Of a stretch of 8,640 nt of DNA, positions 6,138 to 8,640 are shown piece by piece (positions within the stretch are counted from its first letter, which is position 1; each line of letters starts with the position of its first letter). The stretch covers positions 1-8,640 of the forward strand of contig JASHWO010000184.1 of NCBI GenBank assembly GCA_030044045.1, in the 5' to 3' direction. This DNA is from Acidimicrobiales bacterium. GTDB lineage: Bacteria > Actinomycetota > Acidimicrobiia > Acidimicrobiales > RAAP-2. The translations under genes were made by a program, and so were the position numbers. The notes below the pieces were generated by a model that made no database searches, was not told the origin of the DNA, and worked only from the letters and a program-made list of their open reading frames with translations.

Positions 6138-8507
6138 TCAGGACGTGGCCATGCTTACGACAGGCTTGTCGAGCGGCTGTCCACCCATCGACCCGTCGAA
6201 GGCGGCTGTCCCGAAGCAGAAGGCCCCGCCGTCGGCGGCCACGAACCGGTAGCCGGCGCCGTCGGCTGTGGCGGCCATGCCCACGATGGGCGCGGCCAGC
6301 GGCTGTCCACCCATCGACCCGAGGAACGGGGCCAGGAAGGCGAACACCCCGCCGTCGGCGGCGACCAGCCAGTACCCGCCGGTGGCCACGTCCACCGCCA
6401 TGCCCACGACGGGCGCGGCCAGCGGCTGGCCGCCCATCGACCCGAAGTACTGGGCATCGCCGAAGGCGAACACCCCGCCGTCGGCGGCCACCAAGCGGTA
6501 CCCGCGGCCGTCCGCCGAGGCCGCCATGCCCACGATGGGCGCGTGCAGGGTGAGGCTGCCGGTGGAGCCGTAGAACTGGGCGTCGCCGAAGGCGAAGATG
6601 CCCCCGTCCGAGCCCACCAGCCAGTAGCCCTTCCCGTCGGGCGTGGCCGCCATGCCCACGATCGGTTCGTTCAGGGGCCGGCCGCCCATGGAGCCGTAGA
6701 AGCGGGCCCCGCCGTAGGCGAACACCCCGCCGTCGGCGGCCACCAACCAGTAGCCGCCGGTCCCGGGCGCCGTGGCCATGCCCACGATGGGCGCGTTCAG
6801 GGACATGCCCCCGGTGGAGCCGCAGTAGGGAGCTGTGCCGAAGGCGAAGATGCCCCCGTCCGAGGCCACCAGGTCGTAGCCGCCCCGCACTGCCGAGGGG
6901 ACTGTGCAAGCGGCCACGGCGCCAGGGGCCGTGGTGCCGCCGGCGTTGCCCGTGAGCTGGGGGTCGTGGTGGAACTCGGGCCACGACCCGGCCGCCACCG
7001 CCGCCGCGCCGTCCGAGCCGGGGATCTCGTAGTGCTCGATGTAACCGCTGCCGCCGTCGGGGCCGCCGTAGCCGGCCACCGTGATCCCGACGGTGCCGTT
7101 CGGGTCGTCGGTGACCAGTGGCGAGTTCTGGAAGCCGAGCACCCCGTCGGGGCTTGTTGTGCCGTTGAGGACCGCCACCGGTGTGTGGGACCGTCCGTCG
7201 AAGATGTCCACCCCGCGCGTGGTCGGGACCAGGAGGTCCTGGTAGCCCTGGCCGGTGAGGTCGGCGGTGGTCACCGACCCGATCACCGCGCCGGTGGTCG
7301 GCGCGCTCCACTCGATCCCGCCGGTAGCCCCTGTGAGGACGTAGACCGTCCCGCCGCCCGACGCCGTCTGCGTGCCCTCCACCACGTCGAGCGTGCCGTT
7401 GCCGGACACGTCGGCCAGGGCCGGGCTGCTTGTGGTGGCCCCGTCGAGGGTGGTGGACCACTGCACTCCGCAGGTGGTGTCGAGCGCCTTCACCGTGTCG
7501 GTGTCCGAGGCGCCGGGGAAGAACTTGCCCGTGCCCACGGCGATCCCCGTCGCCCCGCCGGCCAGGAACCCGCCGACCGCCGGGGAGGAGTCCACCGTCT
7601 GGTCGGGGCTGTAATTGCACACCAGGCTGCCGCTGGCGGTGAGGACGCGCACGTGGCCCCCCTGTGTGTACGTCTGCCCCCGGCCGAACCCGCCCGTCTG
7701 GTCACCGCCCTCCACGATCTCGGTCCGCCCTGTGCCGTAGAGGTCGGCCAGCGCGGCAGTGGAGAACACGCTGTCCGAGGTGAAGAAGGGCCAGCCGGGA
7801 AGGGCGCCCCCGTCGCCGGCGTCGAGGGCGTACTCCTCCTGGTCGAGCGAGCCGGCCACCACGTCGGGCCCGGAGCCCTCCAGGCTGCCGACGGTGAGCG
7901 ACGCCTGCACGCCGTAGGCGGGCTGGCTGTCGGTGGTGGGGTCGACCACCGAGGCGTGCCAGAGCACGTTGCCGCCAGGCCCGAACCCGTCGTAGCCGCC
8001 GTAGGTGGGATCGGCGGCGTTGCCGGCGCCGACGAAGACGGAGTCGAGTGAGCTGCCGTCGAGGGGTGAGACCGAGGGGGTGGATGTGACGGGCGTGCCG
8101 GTGGTGACCGGCCACCCGGGGACGGCCCGGCCTGTGGGATCGCCGCCGCTTGTCAGGGAGTAGGCGAAGAGGTTCCCGGCCCGGTCGCCCACCACCACCG
8201 CTGGGCCGCCGGCCAGGTCGGCGACGTTCGGCGACGACTCGGCGACGGGGGACCCGGCGTCCGGCAGCGGGCCGGTGGACCACTCCAGGGTGACGGGCAG
8301 TGTCGCTGTGGCGGCGGCAGCCGTCCCCGAGGGAACGCCGGCCGATCCGGCGCCGGCGAGGGCCAACGAGCCGATAGCGGCGAGCAGGGCGCACGCCGCC
8401 CGTCGCGCACCGGTGGCGGGCAGCGTCGGGATCAAGCCCAGGAAGCTACCAGCGGGGTGGGGCCAGTGGCGGTAGGGGGAACAGCCCGGCGAACGGTTAC
8501 TTGACAT
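6138..8507 (-). CDS. secreted FG-GAP/VCBS-type beta-propeller protein with six C-terminal 42-aa repeats
   Basis: The 789-residue product (from ATG 8507) has a long n-region, RR at 35-36, the hydrophobic stretch ALLAAIGSLALAG (about 40-52) and an Ala-rich cleavage zone ending near 68, so it is probably exported. Residues about 75-530 are propeller-like, with repeated blade edges of the form SxxVxDLxGxGxxDVV: VGSLEGSGPDVVAG (206-219), ADLYGTGRTEIVEGG (254-268), ADVSGNGTLDVVEG (365-378, a calcium-loop-like D-x-S-G-N-G) and ADLTGQGYQDLLVP (415-428). SWPEFHHDPQLTGN (508-521) is a closing motif common in such proteins. From 542 to the end lie six tandem repeats, annotated separately. No catalytic motif is visible; surface binding or a structural role fits better than an enzyme. 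The start is uncertain: no Shine-Dalgarno sequence precedes ATG 8507, the codons before the signal peptide look weak, and TTG 8435 (765 residues) would give a more normal signal peptide. Confidence 0.8.
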   Translation of the reverse strand: MSSNRSPGCSPYRHWPHPAGSFLGLIPTLPATGARRAACALLAAIGSLALAGAGSAGVPSGTAAAATATLPVTLEWSTGPLPDAGSPVAESSPNVADLAGGPAVVVGDRAGNLFAYSLTSGGDPTGRAVPGWPVTTGTPVTSTPSVSPLDGSSLDSVFVGAGNAADPTYGGYDGFGPGGNVLWHASVVDPTTDSQPAYGVQASLTVGSLEGSGPDVVAGSLDQEEYALDAGDGGALPGWPFFTSDSVFSTAALADLYGTGRTEIVEGGDQTGGFGRGQTYTQGGHVRVLTASGSLVCNYSPDQTVDSSPAVGGFLAGGATGIAVGTGKFFPGASDTDTVKALDTTCGVQWSTTLDGATTSSPALADVSGNGTLDVVEGTQTASGGGTVYVLTGATGGIEWSAPTTGAVIGSVTTADLTGQGYQDLLVPTTRGVDIFDGRSHTPVAVLNGTTSPDGVLGFQNSPLVTDDPNGTVGITVAGYGGPDGGSGYIEHYEIPGSDGAAAVAAGSWPEFHHDPQLTGNAGGTTAPGAVAACTVPSAVRGGYDLVASDGGIFAFGTAPYCGSTGGMSLNAPIVGMATAPGTGGYWLVAADGGVFAYGGARFYGSMGGRPLNEPIVGMAATPDGKGYWLVGSDGGIFAFGDAQFYGSTGSLTLHAPIVGMAASADGRGYRLVAADGGVFAFGDAQYFGSMGGQPLAAPVVGMAVDVATGGYWLVAADGGVFAFLAPFLGSMGGQPLAAPIVGMAATADGAGYRFVAADGGAFCFGTAAFDGSMGGQPLDKPVVSMATS
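6141..6884 (-). repeat. six tandem ~126-bp coding repeats (42-aa GYWLVAADGG type)
   Basis: Read on the - strand, the units are 6884-6759, 6758-6633, 6632-6507, 6506-6381, 6380-6258 and 6257-6141. Each encodes a pattern starting GYWLVAADGGVFAFGDA, then FYGSMGGQPL, then APIVGMAATPDG. The first four units are 42 residues, the fifth is 41 (one residue lost in VFAFLAPFLGS), and the last is 39, ending at the stop after VVSMATS. Unit 1 has Cys in place of the aromatic before GS. The segment encoding GGVFA stays almost identical in DNA between units 2, 4 and 5, and units 4-6 share GSMGGQPL, suggesting recent duplication or correction. Such repeats probably fold as short beta-hairpins stacking into a propeller-like unit (inference). 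Confidence 0.9.
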
Positions 8508-8529
8508 AGGGGTTGCAAGCCCGTACAAG
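8501..8529 (+). promoter_or_regulatory. sigma70-like promoter directed rightward
   Basis: A perfect -35 box TTGACA (8501-8506) is followed by 17 nt and TACAAG (8524-8529), matching the -10 consensus at four of six positions. It sits in the only clearly AT-richer patch of the neighbourhood, and transcription would begin near 8536. Its -35 box overlaps the ATG of the divergent propeller gene. The pentamers ACTTG (8499-8503) and CAAGT (8526-8530) form an inverted repeat straddling both boxes, which might be an operator. The promoter would serve a gene starting at the right edge. Confidence 0.5.
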
Positions 8530-8611
8530 TGGGGGTGGGGGCAGAGAGGCAATGTCGACCGTCGAGGCCGGGGGACCGAGCGCACGGGTCCGGCGAGCAA
8601 GGGCCGCGTAC

Positions 8612-8619
8612 GGGAGGAG
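8612..8619 (+). promoter_or_regulatory. Shine-Dalgarno-like sequence near the right edge
   Basis: GGGAGGAG, a strong match to the anti-SD complement, lies 10 nt before ATG 8630 and 3 nt before GTG 8623. It is downstream of the 8501-8529 promoter and supports a gene start in the last bases of the window. Confidence 0.4.
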
Positions 8620-8629
8620 CTGGTGCCGC

Positions 8630-8640
8630 ATGGGACGTGC
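8630..8640 (+). CDS. possible start of a rightward gene, cut by the window edge
   Basis: Only about three codons (M-G-R) are visible, so no product can be named. The call rests on the upstream promoter and the GGGAGGAG sequence 10 nt before this ATG. The same frame is open back to ATG 8552, which lies just after GAGAGG and would add 26 residues; GTG 8623 in another frame is also possible. Confidence 0.28.

Noticed and set aside
6141..6884. Regular repeats considered as a CRISPR or other non-coding array
   Set aside because: The 126-bp period is an exact multiple of three, variation respects the reading frame, and there are no unique spacers.
5700..8051. 783-codon open frame on the + strand, antisense to the propeller/repeat gene
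   Set aside because: Its repeats (HAHDG, HPAVGGHQ) are the mirror of the 42-residue coding repeats, and the frame stays open only because of extreme third-position GC bias. The - strand frame has a signal peptide and recognisable domains.
8530..8549. G-rich run after the rightward promoter, considered as a G-quadruplex
   Set aside because: Only two adjacent long G-runs are present, with no well-spaced third and fourth run.

Overview
The window is very GC-rich DNA (by eye roughly 70% or more) with strong G/C bias at third codon positions, 4-nt gene overlaps and GTG/TTG start candidates. This fits a high-GC Actinomycetota genome. The 42-residue repeats of the type GYWLVAADGGVFAFGDA in the last gene are, from memory, typical of Acidimicrobiia, so that class is my best guess; no rRNA or other marker is present to confirm it.

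Left part (1-4005, + strand): the end of a surface-polysaccharide operon. In order it holds the C-terminal part of a Wzt-like ABC-transporter ATPase (polymer-binding Wzt_C domain, cut by the window edge), a class I SAM-dependent methyltransferase, and two GT4-type (GT-B fold) glycosyltransferases. Two of the three junctions are ATGA overlaps, so the genes are probably co-transcribed and translationally coupled. The simplest reading is synthesis, terminal modification and export of a cell-surface glycan by the ABC-transporter route.

Middle part (4034-6088): a GC-rich hairpin marks the convergent boundary. On the - strand lies a secreted protein with a signal peptide, a DUF4214-like helical region and a right-handed parallel beta-helix. 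Its start codon is only 9 nt from the start of a divergent 72-residue basic protein of unknown function on the + strand.

Right part (6138-8507, - strand): a large secreted protein with an FG-GAP/VCBS-like beta-propeller region followed by six tandem ~42-residue repeats that run to its last residue. A sigma70-like promoter (TTGACA, 17 nt, TACAAG) at 8501-8529 points rightward, towards a gene whose start probably lies at the very end of the window.

Together the window looks like an envelope locus: a glycan synthesis/export operon beside two large exported repeat-rich proteins. I see no mobile element, CRISPR array, RNA gene or defence system. The points most worth checking are the Wzt_C/methyltransferase pairing, the hairpin-bearing low-complexity tail of the first glycosyltransferase, the small divergent gene, and the propeller-plus-repeat protein.
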